This document shows positions 8,602-17,773 of a DNA stretch of 64,000 bases, in pieces; positions within the stretch are counted from its first letter, which is position 1; each line of letters begins with the position of its first letter. The stretch is taken from contig NZ_JACBJQ010000008.1 of the NCBI RefSeq assembly GCF_013404075.1, positions 62,001 to 126,000 of the forward strand. Direction: 5' to 3'. The notes beneath the pieces were generated by a model. It was not told the origin of the DNA. It searched no databases and was given only the letters and a program-made list of their open reading frames with translations. This DNA is from Mycolicibacterium vinylchloridicum. GTDB taxonomy: Bacteria > Actinomycetota > Actinomycetes > Mycobacteriales > Mycobacteriaceae. A program made the position numbers and the translations under genes.

Positions 8602-9471
8602 CTAGCTTGTCTTCATCAAGTTGCGCAGGCTGTCGCCGGCGATGTTGCCGATCAGGGCCAGGACCAGAACTGCCAGGCCCGGCATCACCGGAATCCACCA
8701 CTGCTGCAGGAAATAGCTCAGATTGCGAGCGGCGTCCGCGCCCAGTTCCGGGGCGGGTGCCGACTGGCCGAGGCCGAGGAACGACAGTGCGGCCAGGGTG
8801 AGGATCAGCGTCCCGATATCCAGGCTCGCGGCCACCAGTGAGTTGGGAACCGCCCCGGGCAGCAAGTGCCGCAACGCGACCCGGATCGGTCCCACGCCCG
8901 CCAGCCGGGCCGCCTCGACGTGTGGGCGCGCTGCCAGCCGGACGATCTCACCGCGAACCAGCCTGGCGTAGAACGGCCACCACACGATCGACACCGCGAT
9001 CAGGGTGTGGATGAAGCCGGGACCGAGTGCCGCGACGACGGCGATGGCAAGAACCGGTGCGGGCAGCGACAGGAAGCCGTCGGTGATGCGCATCAGGACG
9101 GTGTCCACCCAGCCGCCGGTAGCGCCTGCGATCAACCCGACCACTCCGCCGATCAGCAACCCGACGGCGACCACCACCAGTGCGGCGAACCAGCTGGACC
9201 GCACACCGAACAGCACCCGGCTCAAGATGTCACGCCCGATGCTGTCGGTGCCGAGCAGGAAGCCGTCCTTGCCCGGCGCCTGCAGCGGCATGCCGACCGG
9301 AATCAGCGGATCGTGCGGGGCGAGCACCGGCACCGCGACCGCGATCAGCGTCACCAGCAGGATCAGCGACACGCCAAGCCAATTCACTACCGTCGCACGG
9401 TCTTTGGGTAGTGCCGCCATCCGCTTCTCTCGACTGCGCAGCAGCGCGGGGGCGGGTATCGCGATGGCCAT
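8602..9471 (-). CDS. ABC transporter permease, DppC/OppC type
   Basis: A 289-residue permease with the DppC pattern: a cytoplasmic N-terminus, one helix near residues 30-50, the periplasmic HDPLIPVGMPLQAP segment with LLGTDSIGRDILSRVLFG, and an EAA loop (PHVEAARLAGVGPIRVALRH). The ATG at 9471 shares one base with the ATPase stop (TGATG), so the start is set by coupling. It forms the heterodimeric channel with the DppB-type permease. Confidence 0.92.
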   Translation of the reverse strand: MAIAIPAPALLRSREKRMAALPKDRATVVNWLGVSLILLVTLIAVAVPVLAPHDPLIPVGMPLQAPGKDGFLLGTDSIGRDILSRVLFGVRSSWFAALVVVAVGLLIGGVVGLIAGATGGWVDTVLMRITDGFLSLPAPVLAIAVVAALGPGFIHTLIAVSIVWWPFYARLVRGEIVRLAARPHVEAARLAGVGPIRVALRHLLPGAVPNSLVAASLDIGTLILTLAALSFLGLGQSAPAPELGADAARNLSYFLQQWWIPVMPGLAVLVLALIGNIAGDSLRNLMKTS

Positions 9472-11468
9472 CAGCGCGCCTTTCGTTCGATACAGGCGAC
9501 CTGGTGCGGGCTGCCGGGGATGCCTTCGAGCCGCACGTCGAGTTCGGGGTCGTTGCAGGTGTCGATCGCGATCGGGCACCGGGGGTGGAAGGCGCATCCC
9601 GTCGGCGGGGACAGCGGGCTGGCGGGCTCGCCGGCCAGCACCCGGCAATCGCGGCCCAGATCGGGAATCGCATCGACCAGTGCCTGCGTGTACGGGTGCG
9701 TGGGGCGGCCGATGACGTCCTCGGCCGGACCGATTTCGACGATCCGGCCCAGGTACATCACCGCGATCCGGTCGGCCACCACCCGTGCCACCGACAGGTC
9801 GTGGGTCACGAACACCACCGACATGTCCAGCCTGCGGCGCAAATCGCCGATCAGGTTGAGCACCGAGGCAGCCAGCGAGACATCGAGTGCACTGGTCGGC
9901 TCGTCGCACAACAGCACCTGCGGCGGGATCACGGTGGCTCGCGCCAGCGATACCCGCTGCCGCTGCCCACCGGAGAGTTGACCGGCCCGCGACTTGACGA
10001 TGTCTTGTGGCAGGCCGACCCGCTCGAGCACCGCGGCGACGGCCTCCTTGCGTTCGGCCCGCGACATCGAGGTACCGCGCAGCCGCTCGCCGATCAGCTC
10101 ACCCACCGACAGCCACGGCGTCAGCGACGCGCCGGCATCCTGGAACACCATCTGCGGACGCTGGCCTCCGGCCAGCTCGACCTCACCGGTGGTGGGCTTC
10201 TCCAACCCTGCGATGATCCGCAGCAGGGTCGACTTGCCCGATCCGCTCTCCCCCACCAGGGCCACCGATTCGCCGTGCGCGACGGTCAGGGACACACCGC
10301 GCAACGCCTGCAGTTTGCTCTGCTTGGGGCCCGAACGGTCGAGCCAGCGGCGGCGCACCGCGAACGACTTGGTAACGGTGCGGACGTCGACCGCGGCGGG
10401 CTGCTCCAGGTCGATCTCGGCCCGGTCGGCGAAGGCCTCGGCCTCGGCGGCAACCACACCGCCCAACTCGGCCCGCATCTGCTCGGGCGCGATGATGCAG
10501 GCACTGACCCGATTGGCGGCGACGACCGCCGGATCCGGTGGTGTGGTGGAACATTCGGGGCGGGCCACGCCGCACCGGGGCACGAAGGCGCAGCCGGGCA
10601 GCGGGGCGGTCGGGCTGGGCACCTGGCCCGCCATCGCGGCCAGCGGTCGATCACGCGCGGTGTCGAGGGTCAGCCGTGATTGCAGCAGTCCGTGGGTGTA
10701 GGGGTGTGCCGGCGTGGCCAGAACGTCGGCGGTCGGCCCGATCTCGGCGATCCGGCCGGCGTAGAGCACTGCGATGCGGTCGGCGATCTGAGCGGCCACC
10801 CCGAGGTCGTGGGTGATCAGCACGATGCTGCAACCGATTTCGGAGCGCAGCCGCTGCAGCAGCGCCAGCACCTGGGCCTGCACGGTGACGTCGAGCGCGG
10901 TGGTCGGTTCGTCGGCGATGATCAGTTCGGGGTTGCCGGCCACCGCGATCGCGATCATCACGCGCTGACGCAAGCCACCGGACAGTTCGTGCGGGTAGGC
11001 CCGCAGCCGTCGCTGCGGGTCCGGAATGCCAACGGCGGTCAGCAGTTTGAGCGCCTCTTCGGTGCTGCCAGCGACCTCTTCGACCTGCTTGCCGATCCGC
11101 ATCGTGGGGTTCAGCGAGGTCATCGGGTCCTGGAACACGGCGCCGAGATCGAGGCGCCGGACTTTACGCAGCTGCTTGGCTGCGCCGGTCAGCATGTCGG
11201 TTTCGCAGACCTGCACGCTGCCGCGGGTCTTCGCGGACCCGAGCAGGCCGAGCATGCTGAACCCCAGCACGCTCTTGCCGGACCCGGACTCGCCGACCAG
11301 GCCGACGATCTCGCCGGGCGCGATGGCCAGTGACACGCCGCGCAACGCGTGCACGTCCTTGCCGTTACGACGGAACGTGACGCACAGGTCATCCACTGCC
11401 GCGACCACGTCGCCCGGCGTCGTCGCCGGGGCGTCAGGTCGTAGCGCAACACTTGCGGCGCTCGCCAT
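9471..11468 (-). CDS. Fused dual ABC transporter ATPase (DppD-DppF type)
   Basis: A 665-residue protein with two complete nucleotide-binding domains. Each has a Walker A (GESGSGKS near residue 60 and GESGSGKST in the second half), an LSGG signature (LSGGLRQRV and LSGGQRQRV), a Walker B ([11 protein letters not shown] and [11 protein letters not shown]) and the C-terminal oligopeptide-transporter cluster (HPYT followed by GCAFVPRC or GCAFHPRC). It powers the ureide importer. It is the first gene of the operon, and its 219-base upstream region carries the candidate operators. Confidence 0.95.
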   Translation of the reverse strand: MASAASVALRPDAPATTPGDVVAAVDDLCVTFRRNGKDVHALRGVSLAIAPGEIVGLVGESGSGKSVLGFSMLGLLGSAKTRGSVQVCETDMLTGAAKQLRKVRRLDLGAVFQDPMTSLNPTMRIGKQVEEVAGSTEEALKLLTAVGIPDPQRRLRAYPHELSGGLRQRVMIAIAVAGNPELIIADEPTTALDVTVQAQVLALLQRLRSEIGCSIVLITHDLGVAAQIADRIAVLYAGRIAEIGPTADVLATPAHPYTHGLLQSRLTLDTARDRPLAAMAGQVPSPTAPLPGCAFVPRCGVARPECSTTPPDPAVVAANRVSACIIAPEQMRAELGGVVAAEAEAFADRAEIDLEQPAAVDVRTVTKSFAVRRRWLDRSGPKQSKLQALRGVSLTVAHGESVALVGESGSGKSTLLRIIAGLEKPTTGEVELAGGQRPQMVFQDAGASLTPWLSVGELIGERLRGTSMSRAERKEAVAAVLERVGLPQDIVKSRAGQLSGGQRQRVSLARATVIPPQVLLCDEPTSALDVSLAASVLNLIGDLRRRLDMSVVFVTHDLSVARVVADRIAVMYLGRIVEIGPAEDVIGRPTHPYTQALVDAIPDLGRDCRVLAGEPASPLSPPTGCAFHPRCPIAIDTCNDPELDVRLEGIPGSPHQVACIERKAR

Positions 11469-11527
11469 GCGGAGTCTCCCCGAGGGTTAGAAGGTCACGA
11501 GGATGAGCTCACCGGTGAGTCATCAGC

Positions 11528-11541
11528 CTGTCGATTGACAG
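11528..11541. promoter_or_regulatory. Candidate TetR operator 1 (CTGTC-GATT-GACAG)
   Basis: Perfect five-base arms around a four-base spacer, identical in core and geometry to the stronger site 92 bases away. It lies about 60 bases upstream of the ATPase start, a suitable place to control the ureide operon. Confidence 0.5.
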
Positions 11542-11619
11542 TTTTACGGGCGTCGTGTCGCGGTGGGTGTCGCTGGCGTAACCAATCCATGGCGTCGCGT
11601 AACCGATAGGTATCCCGCG

Positions 11620-11639
11620 TTTCTGTCGTGTGACAGAAA
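11620..11639. promoter_or_regulatory. Candidate TetR operator 2 (TTTCTGTC-GTGT-GACAGAAA)
   Basis: A perfect 8+8 base inverted repeat with a four-base spacer, about 49 bases upstream of the TetR start. It has the length and symmetry expected of a TetR-family site and repeats the CTGTC-N4-GACAG core of the site at 11528-11541. Autoregulation plus control of the operon is the natural inference. Confidence 0.6.
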
Positions 11640-11687
11640 ATCCCCGGGTCTGTCTTTTCGCTGGTGATGTAGGTCAACATCGGAGCC

Positions 11688-12347
11688 ATGGAACCAACGC
11701 GGGCGGGCCGTCCGCGCTTGACCGAACGGCGCAGGCCGGGCACGACCGCCCGGGAGGAGATCCTCGACGCCGCCGCGGAGCTGTTCACCACCCGCGGCTA
11801 CGCCAGCACGTCCACCCGGGCGATTGCCGAGGCGGTGGGCATCCGGCAGGCCTCGCTGTACCACTATTTCAAGACCAAGGATGAGCTGCTCTCGGCGCTG
11901 CTGCACCAGACCGTTACGCCGACGCTGGTGTTCCTTGCCGAGCTGCGGCAGGCCGAGCCGTCTGCGGCGCAGAGCCTGCATGCCCTGGCCGCCTTCGACG
12001 GCGCCCAGCTGTTGACGTCGCGGTGGAACCTGGGCGCGCTGTATCTGTTGCCCGAGCTCCGGGAAGCCCGGCTGGCGACGTTCTGGACCGAGCGTGAGCG
12101 GCTGCGGCTGGCCTACCTGGATCTGAGCCGGGCGATCCTCGCGGTGACCGGGGTCGCCGACGATGCCGCCGACCTGCCGTTTCGGCTGGTCGAGTCGCTG
12201 GTGAACATGTGGTCACCACCTCCGCGGCCCGATCCTTCGACGCTGGCCGGCCACGTCGCCGATGCCTGTCTGCGGGTGCTCGGTGTCAACGACAGCGCGC
12301 TGACCGCTCTGCGCGCGTCCGGACCTGCGTGGGCAGGACATTTGTAG
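11688..12347 (+). CDS. TetR/AcrR-family regulator of the ureide operon
   Basis: A 219-residue regulator with a basic N-terminal tail, a typical TetR helix-turn-helix (REEILDAAAELF, then TSTRAIAEAVGIRQASLYHYF and KDELL at about residues 22-65) and a divergent ligand-binding domain. It is transcribed away from the ABC/allantoin operon across a region carrying two matching palindromes. It therefore probably represses that operon and itself and is released by a ureide ligand. The ligand is unknown. Confidence 0.9.
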   Translation: MEPTRAGRPRLTERRRPGTTAREEILDAAAELFTTRGYASTSTRAIAEAVGIRQASLYHYFKTKDELLSALLHQTVTPTLVFLAELRQAEPSAAQSLHALAAFDGAQLLTSRWNLGALYLLPELREARLATFWTERERLRLAYLDLSRAILAVTGVADDAADLPFRLVESLVNMWSPPPRPDPSTLAGHVADACLRVLGVNDSALTALRASGPAWAGHL

Positions 12348-12356
12348 GATCAGGCC

Positions 12357-13775
12357 ATGCCGCTGGCCGAAGGCGAGACATTCGCGGGTTACACGATCCT
12401 GCGCTTGCTCGGCGCGGGCGGCATGGGCGAGGTCTATCTCGCTCAGCATCCTCGACTGCCCCGCCGCGATGCGCTGAAGGTGTTGCCCGCCTCGGTGAGC
12501 GGTGACGACGAATACCGGGCCCGGTTCGAGCGTGAGGCCGATATCGCCGCGACGCTATGGCATCCGCACATCGTCGGTGTCCACGATCGCGGCGATTTCG
12601 AGGGGCAGCTGTGGATCGCGATGGACTATGTCGACGGCACCGACGCCGGCGATCTGCTCAGGCGCCATCCCGACGGTTTGCCGCAACGGGACGTGCTCAA
12701 CATCGTCACCGCGGTCGCCGAGGCGCTGGACTACGCGCACCAACGGCATCTGCTGCACCGCGACGTCAAACCCGCCAACATCCTGGTGGCCAAGCAGGAG
12801 ACCGGCGAGGAGCGAATCCTTCTGGCGGACTTCGGTATTGCCCGGTGGGCTGACGACCCCAGCGGATTGACGCAGACCAACATGACGGTCGGCACGGTGT
12901 CCTATGCCGCGCCGGAACAGCTGATGGGCCGCGACCTGGACGGCCGGGCCGACCAGTACGCGCTGGCCGCCACCGCCTATCACCTGCTGACCGGCAAGCC
13001 GCCGTTCCTGCACTCCAACCCTGCCGTGGTGATCAGCCAGCATCTGTCGGCGGCGCCCCCGAACCTCGCCGACCACCGCCCTGATCTCGCCGACCTCGAC
13101 CCGGCACTGCAGAAGGCGTTGGCCAAGGACCCGGCCGACCGCTTCGAGAGGTGTGTCGACTTTGCGCGCGCGCTGTCGCACCACATCACCCTGCCGCTGT
13201 CCGGTGACGGCCGGACCGACGCCGATGCCACCCGGCTGACCCCGATCGACGACCCAGGACCCACGGCCCACAAGTCGTGGCTGCGCCCGGCGATCCTGGT
13301 TCCGGTGCTGCTCGTGCTGTTGATCGCGGTGGCCGCCGCGTTCATCGCCGGGCGCGATCGCGGCGAGACCGTCGCCACCCAGGACGTCCGGACCACCACG
13401 ACGACGCCGACGCCCGTCGTGCCCCCGCCCCCGCCGGTCACCACCACGACGACCACGTCGACGACCACCAGCACCCCGACCGACACCGTCACGGTCCAGC
13501 CGACGCCCACCGCCGTCATCGGGTCGGACTGCACCGAGCCGGGCGCCTCCGGCACCACCGCGGACGGGGCCACCGCGTACTGCACGCAGCTGCAATACAC
13601 GAACCGGTATCTGTGGTCGGTCCACCAGGATGTGATCCCGAACCCGGTGGTCACGTCCTCGCCGGTTTCTCCCCCGCCGATCGAGAACGAGTCCCCGGTA
13701 CGGGTCTGCATGCAGGAAACCGGGCACACCCGGCTGCGGTGCGCCGAGGAAATCCTGCGCGGCAACGGCCCCTAG
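12357..13775 (+). CDS. Transmembrane Ser/Thr protein kinase (mycobacterial Pkn family)
   Basis: A 472-residue receptor-like kinase. The N-terminal catalytic domain has the Gly-rich loop (GAGGMGEVY), Lys41, the catalytic loop HRDVKPAN (Asp136, Lys138), DFG (158-160) and APE. A single membrane helix spans about residues 310-331. A Thr/Pro-rich linker follows, then an extracellular region of about 90 residues with four cysteines, probably two disulfides. The architecture matches the PknF/PknI/PknJ group, but the ectodomain does not identify a specific orthologue. It starts nine bases after the TetR stop and may be cotranscribed with it, but a link to ureide sensing is speculative. Confidence 0.92.
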   Translation: MPLAEGETFAGYTILRLLGAGGMGEVYLAQHPRLPRRDALKVLPASVSGDDEYRARFEREADIAATLWHPHIVGVHDRGDFEGQLWIAMDYVDGTDAGDLLRRHPDGLPQRDVLNIVTAVAEALDYAHQRHLLHRDVKPANILVAKQETGEERILLADFGIARWADDPSGLTQTNMTVGTVSYAAPEQLMGRDLDGRADQYALAATAYHLLTGKPPFLHSNPAVVISQHLSAAPPNLADHRPDLADLDPALQKALAKDPADRFERCVDFARALSHHITLPLSGDGRTDADATRLTPIDDPGPTAHKSWLRPAILVPVLLVLLIAVAAAFIAGRDRGETVATQDVRTTTTTPTPVVPPPPPVTTTTTTSTTTSTPTDTVTVQPTPTAVIGSDCTEPGASGTTADGATAYCTQLQYTNRYLWSVHQDVIPNPVVTSSPVSPPPIENESPVRVCMQETGHTRLRCAEEILRGNGP

Positions 13776-13905
13776 TTTTCTGCGGATGAAACATCCGGGT
13801 GGTGCCGTGACGATAGACGTCTCAAGGGGCTGGTGGGACCTGCTCGAAGGGCGCGCGCCCAGCGACCTGAGCTATGTTCGACCGGACACACAGACGGAGG
13901 TTGCA

Positions 13906-14319
13906 GTGAAGAGGCTCATCCTGGTGGCCGCCGGAGCGCTTGCCGCGGGTTCGGCAGCAGCCGCACTCGGCATGGGATCCAGCAACGCCGACCCGAACGC
14001 CGGCGGCACCCTCAACATCCTCGGCGAGCCCTACTACAAGGCCGTCGCCATCCTGCACGCCCAAGGCGTTTCCACGGTGTTCGGCGGCTCGGTCGGCAGC
14101 GAGGTGCCCCAGGCGAAGTGCATCGTGCAGAGCCAGAAGTACCTGGCCAGCGGCAAGATGCAGCTGATGCTGAACTGCACGAAGGCCGCCCAGCCAGAGG
14201 CTCCGCCGCCCAGCTCGGCAGGCAGCGCGCCACAGGCACCGATCCCGGCCGACGGTGGCAGCCGCCCGACGCCCGGAGCGCCCGGCACCGTGACGGTTAC
14301 GCCGACTCAAGTCGGCTGA
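13906..14319 (+). CDS. Small secreted mycobacterial protein of unknown function
   Basis: A 137-residue protein with an N-terminal signal peptide (KRLILVAAGALAAG, hydrophobic to about residue 25) and probable cleavage after a small-residue stretch before DPNAGG. The mature part is about 60 residues with two cysteines (AKCIVQ, LNCTKA), then a Pro/Ala/Ser-rich tail. The GTG at 13906 is preceded by ACGGAGG with five-base spacing and gives a proper signal peptide. An upstream ATG would not. The 130 bases before it hold only the leader. Confidence 0.75.
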   Translation: MKRLILVAAGALAAGSAAAALGMGSSNADPNAGGTLNILGEPYYKAVAILHAQGVSTVFGGSVGSEVPQAKCIVQSQKYLASGKMQLMLNCTKAAQPEAPPPSSAGSAPQAPIPADGGSRPTPGAPGTVTVTPTQVG

Positions 14320-14368
14320 GCACCCCCTCGGCTAGACTTTTCGGCAGTCTGCCGGGAGGTTTTCGCCC

Positions 14369-15268
14369 ATGCTGCGCCCACGCCGTTTCGAGCACGAGAT
14401 CGATCCTGGCCGGGTACAGATCCAGGCCAGAAGAGTCGACTTCGACGTCTCCGAGGCACCGCTGCACTGGATTCCCGGCCATCCCGTCGCATCCAACGTG
14501 ATCGGGTTGCTCAACGTCGTCCTCCCGGTGGCCGAGCGCTGGTTCGTCGCCACATACAACGAGGCGTTGCCGCTGGTCAAAGATCCCCGTCTGGCCGAGG
14601 ACATGCGCGGCTTCATCGGCCAGGAGGCCACCCACGCCGACGTCCACGAACGCGTGCTCCAGGAGCTGATGGTCGCCCGCGGGGTCGACCCGGAGCCGAT
14701 CCTGCGCCAGCTCGACTACGTCTTCGGTCAGGTTCTCTCGCCCAGCCCGTCGGACAATCCGCGCAAGCGGCTCAACCACCTGTGTGACCGGCTGTGGCTG
14801 ATCGCGGCGATCGAGCACTACACCGCGGTGCTCGGCGACTTCGCGCTCAACAGCGCCTGGGATGATTACGGCGCCGATCCCACCCTGGTCGACGTGTTCC
14901 GCTGGCACGGTAGCGAAGAGGTCGAGCACCGCAACGTGGCCCACGAGGTCGCGGTCTACTTCCACGACAGCTACCCCGACCGAATCCGTTCCATGGGTAT
15001 GGCGGCGACGCTGATCGCCGGCTTCTTCAACCGCGGCGCCTGGTACCTGTGCCGCACCGACCCCAGCCTGGATATGAGCTGGTGGCGGATGCAGCGGCTG
15101 CGGGCCGACGACTCCAAGCGGGGCCTGCTGCCCAAGTACCGCACGCTGTTCGGCTCCGCGACGCTGACCTACTTCCGGCCGAACTATTCGCCGGAGGACG
15201 TCGGCTCCACCGCGCAGGCGGTCGCCTATCTGGCCAGCTCACCAGCCGCCCGCGCCGCGCACCTGTGA
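14369..15268 (+). CDS. PF10118-type 'metal-dependent hydrolase', probable di-iron helical protein
   Basis: A 299-residue all-helical protein with carboxylate/histidine motifs spaced like a ferritin-like di-iron site: FIGQEATHADVHE, AAIEHYTAVLGD and WHGSEEVEHRNVAHEV. The family is annotated as metal-dependent hydrolase, but the residues resemble di-iron oxygenases. The next gene is a ferredoxin-type reductase whose GTG overlaps this stop by four bases, which supports an electron-consuming reaction. A good ribosome site (GGGAGG) and a TAGACT box at about 14334 precede the ATG. Confidence 0.8.
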   Translation: MLRPRRFEHEIDPGRVQIQARRVDFDVSEAPLHWIPGHPVASNVIGLLNVVLPVAERWFVATYNEALPLVKDPRLAEDMRGFIGQEATHADVHERVLQELMVARGVDPEPILRQLDYVFGQVLSPSPSDNPRKRLNHLCDRLWLIAAIEHYTAVLGDFALNSAWDDYGADPTLVDVFRWHGSEEVEHRNVAHEVAVYFHDSYPDRIRSMGMAATLIAGFFNRGAWYLCRTDPSLDMSWWRMQRLRADDSKRGLLPKYRTLFGSATLTYFRPNYSPEDVGSTAQAVAYLASSPAARAAHL

Positions 15269-16371
15269 AGCCGCTGGCCCGCTTGCGGGGGACCCCGCCC
15301 AGTGCCTCGGGACGGACCCGCCATGACATTCCGCTGCGCCTCACCGACGCGGCCATCTCCACCTTGTGGGCGGTCAGCGGTGCGATCCGCAGGCCCGCGA
15401 CTCCGCAGGGCCGCGACCATACGCTCACGCTGCAGATCGTCGAACGCCATGTCGTCGCCCGCGATCAGAACGTCGTGGCGCTGACATTGGCCGCGCCCGA
15501 TCAGCGGCCGCTCCCGCCGTGGCATCCGGGTGCGCACCTGGATATCCACCTGCCCAGCGGACGGATCCGGCAATACTCCCTGTGCGGCGACCCTGACCTG
15601 CGCAGCTACTACCGAATTGCTGTGCGGCGCATACCCGATGGCGGTGGTGGCTCGATCGAGGTGCACGACGGCCTCGGTGTCGGGGCACGCGTGACCAGCA
15701 GTGGACCCCGAAATGCGTTCCCGCTCACCGTTCCCGGCTACGGTTCGCCCACCCGGCGACTGCGGTTCATCGCCGGTGGAATCGGTATCACCCCGATTCT
15801 GCCGATGCTCGGCCTGGCCGAGCGCCTCGGTGTCGACTGGTCGATGATCTACGCCGGACGCAGCGAAGAATCCATCCCGTTCCTCGATGAGGTGCGCCGA
15901 TTCGGTTCGCGGGTGCACATCCGCACCGACGATGTGCACGGAGTGCCCACTGCCGCAGAGCTTTTGGGTGACTGTCCGGACGGGGTGGGGGTGTACACCT
16001 GCGGTCCCGCGCCGATGCTGACCGCCATCCGGGCCGCGCTCGCCGAACGTGACGATATCGAGCTGCACTTCGAGCGGTTTGCCGCCGCGCCGGTGGTCGA
16101 CGGCACGAACTTCAGCGTGACGGTGGCCTCCACGGGAGCCACCCTGGCCGTCAGGTCCGACGAGACGCTGCTGTCCGCACTGCGGCGCGAGCAAGTCGCC
16201 GCACCGTACTCGTGCCAGCAGGGATTCTGTGGTACCTGCCGAACCCGGGTCATCAATGGTGTTGTCCAGCACCGAGATACGCTGCTCACCGAGCCCGAGC
16301 AGGCCGCCGGGATGATGCTCACCTGTGTGTCACGCGCACCCAAGGGTGGCCATCTGGAGCTCGACCTGTAG
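15265..16371 (+). CDS. Ferredoxin reductase with C-terminal 2Fe-2S domain (vanillate-demethylase-reductase type)
   Basis: A 368-residue electron-transfer protein: flavin-binding domain with RQYS (102-105), NAD-binding domain with GGIGITP (171-177) and YTCGP (244-248), and a plant-type 2Fe-2S domain with Cys317, Cys322, Cys325 and Cys354. The GTG start overlaps the TGA of the PF10118 gene, so the two are translationally coupled and probably partners. It is also the only complete NAD(P)H-to-2Fe-2S reductase in the window and could serve the distant Rieske oxygenase, but there is no direct evidence. Confidence 0.92.
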   Translation: MKPLARLRGTPPSASGRTRHDIPLRLTDAAISTLWAVSGAIRRPATPQGRDHTLTLQIVERHVVARDQNVVALTLAAPDQRPLPPWHPGAHLDIHLPSGRIRQYSLCGDPDLRSYYRIAVRRIPDGGGGSIEVHDGLGVGARVTSSGPRNAFPLTVPGYGSPTRRLRFIAGGIGITPILPMLGLAERLGVDWSMIYAGRSEESIPFLDEVRRFGSRVHIRTDDVHGVPTAAELLGDCPDGVGVYTCGPAPMLTAIRAALAERDDIELHFERFAAAPVVDGTNFSVTVASTGATLAVRSDETLLSALRREQVAAPYSCQQGFCGTCRTRVINGVVQHRDTLLTEPEQAAGMMLTCVSRAPKGGHLELDL

Positions 16372-17682
16372 TCAGTCGACCTTGGGCATCGGGATGCCCT
16401 CGCTGGTCGAGAACCGCGCATCCTCCTGGGTCGCGAGCCCCATCGACACCAGAGTCCGCGGGAACATCAGATCGGTCAGGTAGGCCAGCCCCACCGCCCA
16501 GCGGTTGACCGCCCGCGGTATCGCATACAGGTGATAGGCGCGGGTGACAGCCTTGGCCGGCAGGCCCGACAGCGGGATGTTGAGTGGATTGGCGACCGCC
16601 TTGCGCGGACCGAGATCGACGACCAGGCCCATGTTGCGGTGCCGGTAGTCCTTCGGCGTGCCGAAACCCAGACTGGCCGCGACATTACGCGCCAGCGCTT
16701 TGCCCTGACGCACCGAATGCTGGGCGGTCGGCGGGGTGATCGTGCCGGGCTCGGTCAGGTCCGGCACCGCGGCGGCATCGCCGGCGGCGAACACATCGGG
16801 GTGGCCCGGCACAGACAAGTTCGCGGCGACCTTCAGCCGTCCCTTCTCGGTCGGTAGGCCGAGGGTCTCGATCAGCGGAGCGGCCGTCACCCCTGTCACC
16901 CACGCCACTGTGCGGGTGTCCAGCCGTGAATCATCGCTCAGCACAACATGATCAGCGTGCAGCTCTTTCAGCGTCAGGCCGAGTCGCACGTCGATGCCGC
17001 GGGCGTCCAGAACCTTCATGGCGGCCTTGCCCAGCTTCTCGCCGACCTCGGGCATGACCTGTTTGGCCAGATCCAGCAGGACGAAGCGCACCGATTCCGG
17101 GTCGAAATCCATCTGCTTGGCCGCCGCGTCGGCCAGCGCACGCAGCTGCGCGACCAGTTCGGTTCCCGAATAGGACGCGCCCACCACCACGATGGTCCGC
17201 CGGCCGGCGGCCACCGCGGGATCCTCGTCTAGGCTGGCCAGTTCCAGCTGCCCGAGCACGTGGTCGCGCAGGTACAACGCCTCGGCGACGGACTTGAGGC
17301 CGCGGGCGTAGGTGGCCAGGCCGGGGATGTCGAACAACCGGGTCACCGAGCCCGGGGTGAGCACCAGCCGGTCCCAGGTCAGCTCGCGAGTGCGGTCCTC
17401 CGGATCGGTGTAGCTCAGCGTGTGCGCCGTCAGATCGACACGTTCCACATTGCCCCTGATCGCCCGCACCCCGGGCAACGTGCCTGCCAGGGGAATCGTC
17501 ACGAACCGGGCGTCGACCACCCCGCCCGCCACGTCAGGCAACAGCGGCGTGTAGAGCATGTAGTCGATCGGCGAGATGATCGTGACCTTGACATCGCTGT
17601 GGTGCCGGCGAAGCTGCCGCTGCAGTCGTCGCGCGCACTCGAAACCGGTGAAACCGCTGCCCACTATCACCACAGACGTCAT
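16372..17682 (-). CDS. NAD(P)/FAD-dependent oxidoreductase, NDH-2-like
   Basis: A 436-residue pyridine nucleotide-disulfide family flavoprotein with two Rossmann motifs: VIVGSGFTGFECA at the N-terminus for FAD, and VVVGASYSGTELV near residue 165 for NAD(P)H. It also has the FAD-binding FAAGDAAAVPDL segment. The C-terminal region (NPLNIPLSGLPAKAVTRAYHLYAIP) resembles type II NADH dehydrogenases that sit on the membrane. The stop abuts that of the convergent reductase. A near-perfect SigF-type promoter lies just upstream, implying stress or stationary-phase expression. Confidence 0.9.
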   Translation of the reverse strand: MTSVVIVGSGFTGFECARRLQRQLRRHHSDVKVTIISPIDYMLYTPLLPDVAGGVVDARFVTIPLAGTLPGVRAIRGNVERVDLTAHTLSYTDPEDRTRELTWDRLVLTPGSVTRLFDIPGLATYARGLKSVAEALYLRDHVLGQLELASLDEDPAVAAGRRTIVVVGASYSGTELVAQLRALADAAAKQMDFDPESVRFVLLDLAKQVMPEVGEKLGKAAMKVLDARGIDVRLGLTLKELHADHVVLSDDSRLDTRTVAWVTGVTAAPLIETLGLPTEKGRLKVAANLSVPGHPDVFAAGDAAAVPDLTEPGTITPPTAQHSVRQGKALARNVAASLGFGTPKDYRHRNMGLVVDLGPRKAVANPLNIPLSGLPAKAVTRAYHLYAIPRAVNRWAVGLAYLTDLMFPRTLVSMGLATQEDARFSTSEGIPMPKVD

Positions 17683-17694
17683 CAACGTCCATTT

Positions 17695-17719
17695 ATACCC
17701 GAGGCGCCGGATTGCAAAC
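17695..17719 (-). promoter_or_regulatory. SigF-type promoter of the NDH-2-like gene (GTTT-N15-GGGTAT)
   Basis: Read on the minus strand the sequence is GTTT, 15 bases, GGGTAT, which matches the mycobacterial SigF / Bacillus SigB consensus. The -10 box ends 12 bases before the ATG at 17682, so the transcript would have a leader of only about five bases. Confidence 0.65.
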
Positions 17720-17773
17720 GTACGCAAAGACTCTTGCGCCGTGCCGACGCGACAAAGCAGGATGGGTAGCTCT

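Larger units (their letters stand above)
11469..11687. promoter_or_regulatory. Divergent promoter region between the ureide operon and its TetR gene
   Basis: This 219-base stretch has no convincing gene. It contains a perfect 12-base palindrome CTCACCGGTGAG at 11508-11519, two palindromes sharing the core CTGTC-N4-GACAG (entered separately) and a further half-site GTCTGTC near 11647. Both flanking genes start here in opposite directions, so the promoters must lie within it, but no clear -10 or -35 boxes could be assigned. Confidence 0.75.

Noticed and set aside
13398..13500. Possible tandem repeat or microsatellite (ACC/ACG triplets)
   Set aside because: It encodes the Thr/Pro-rich extracellular linker of the kinase and is explained by protein composition.
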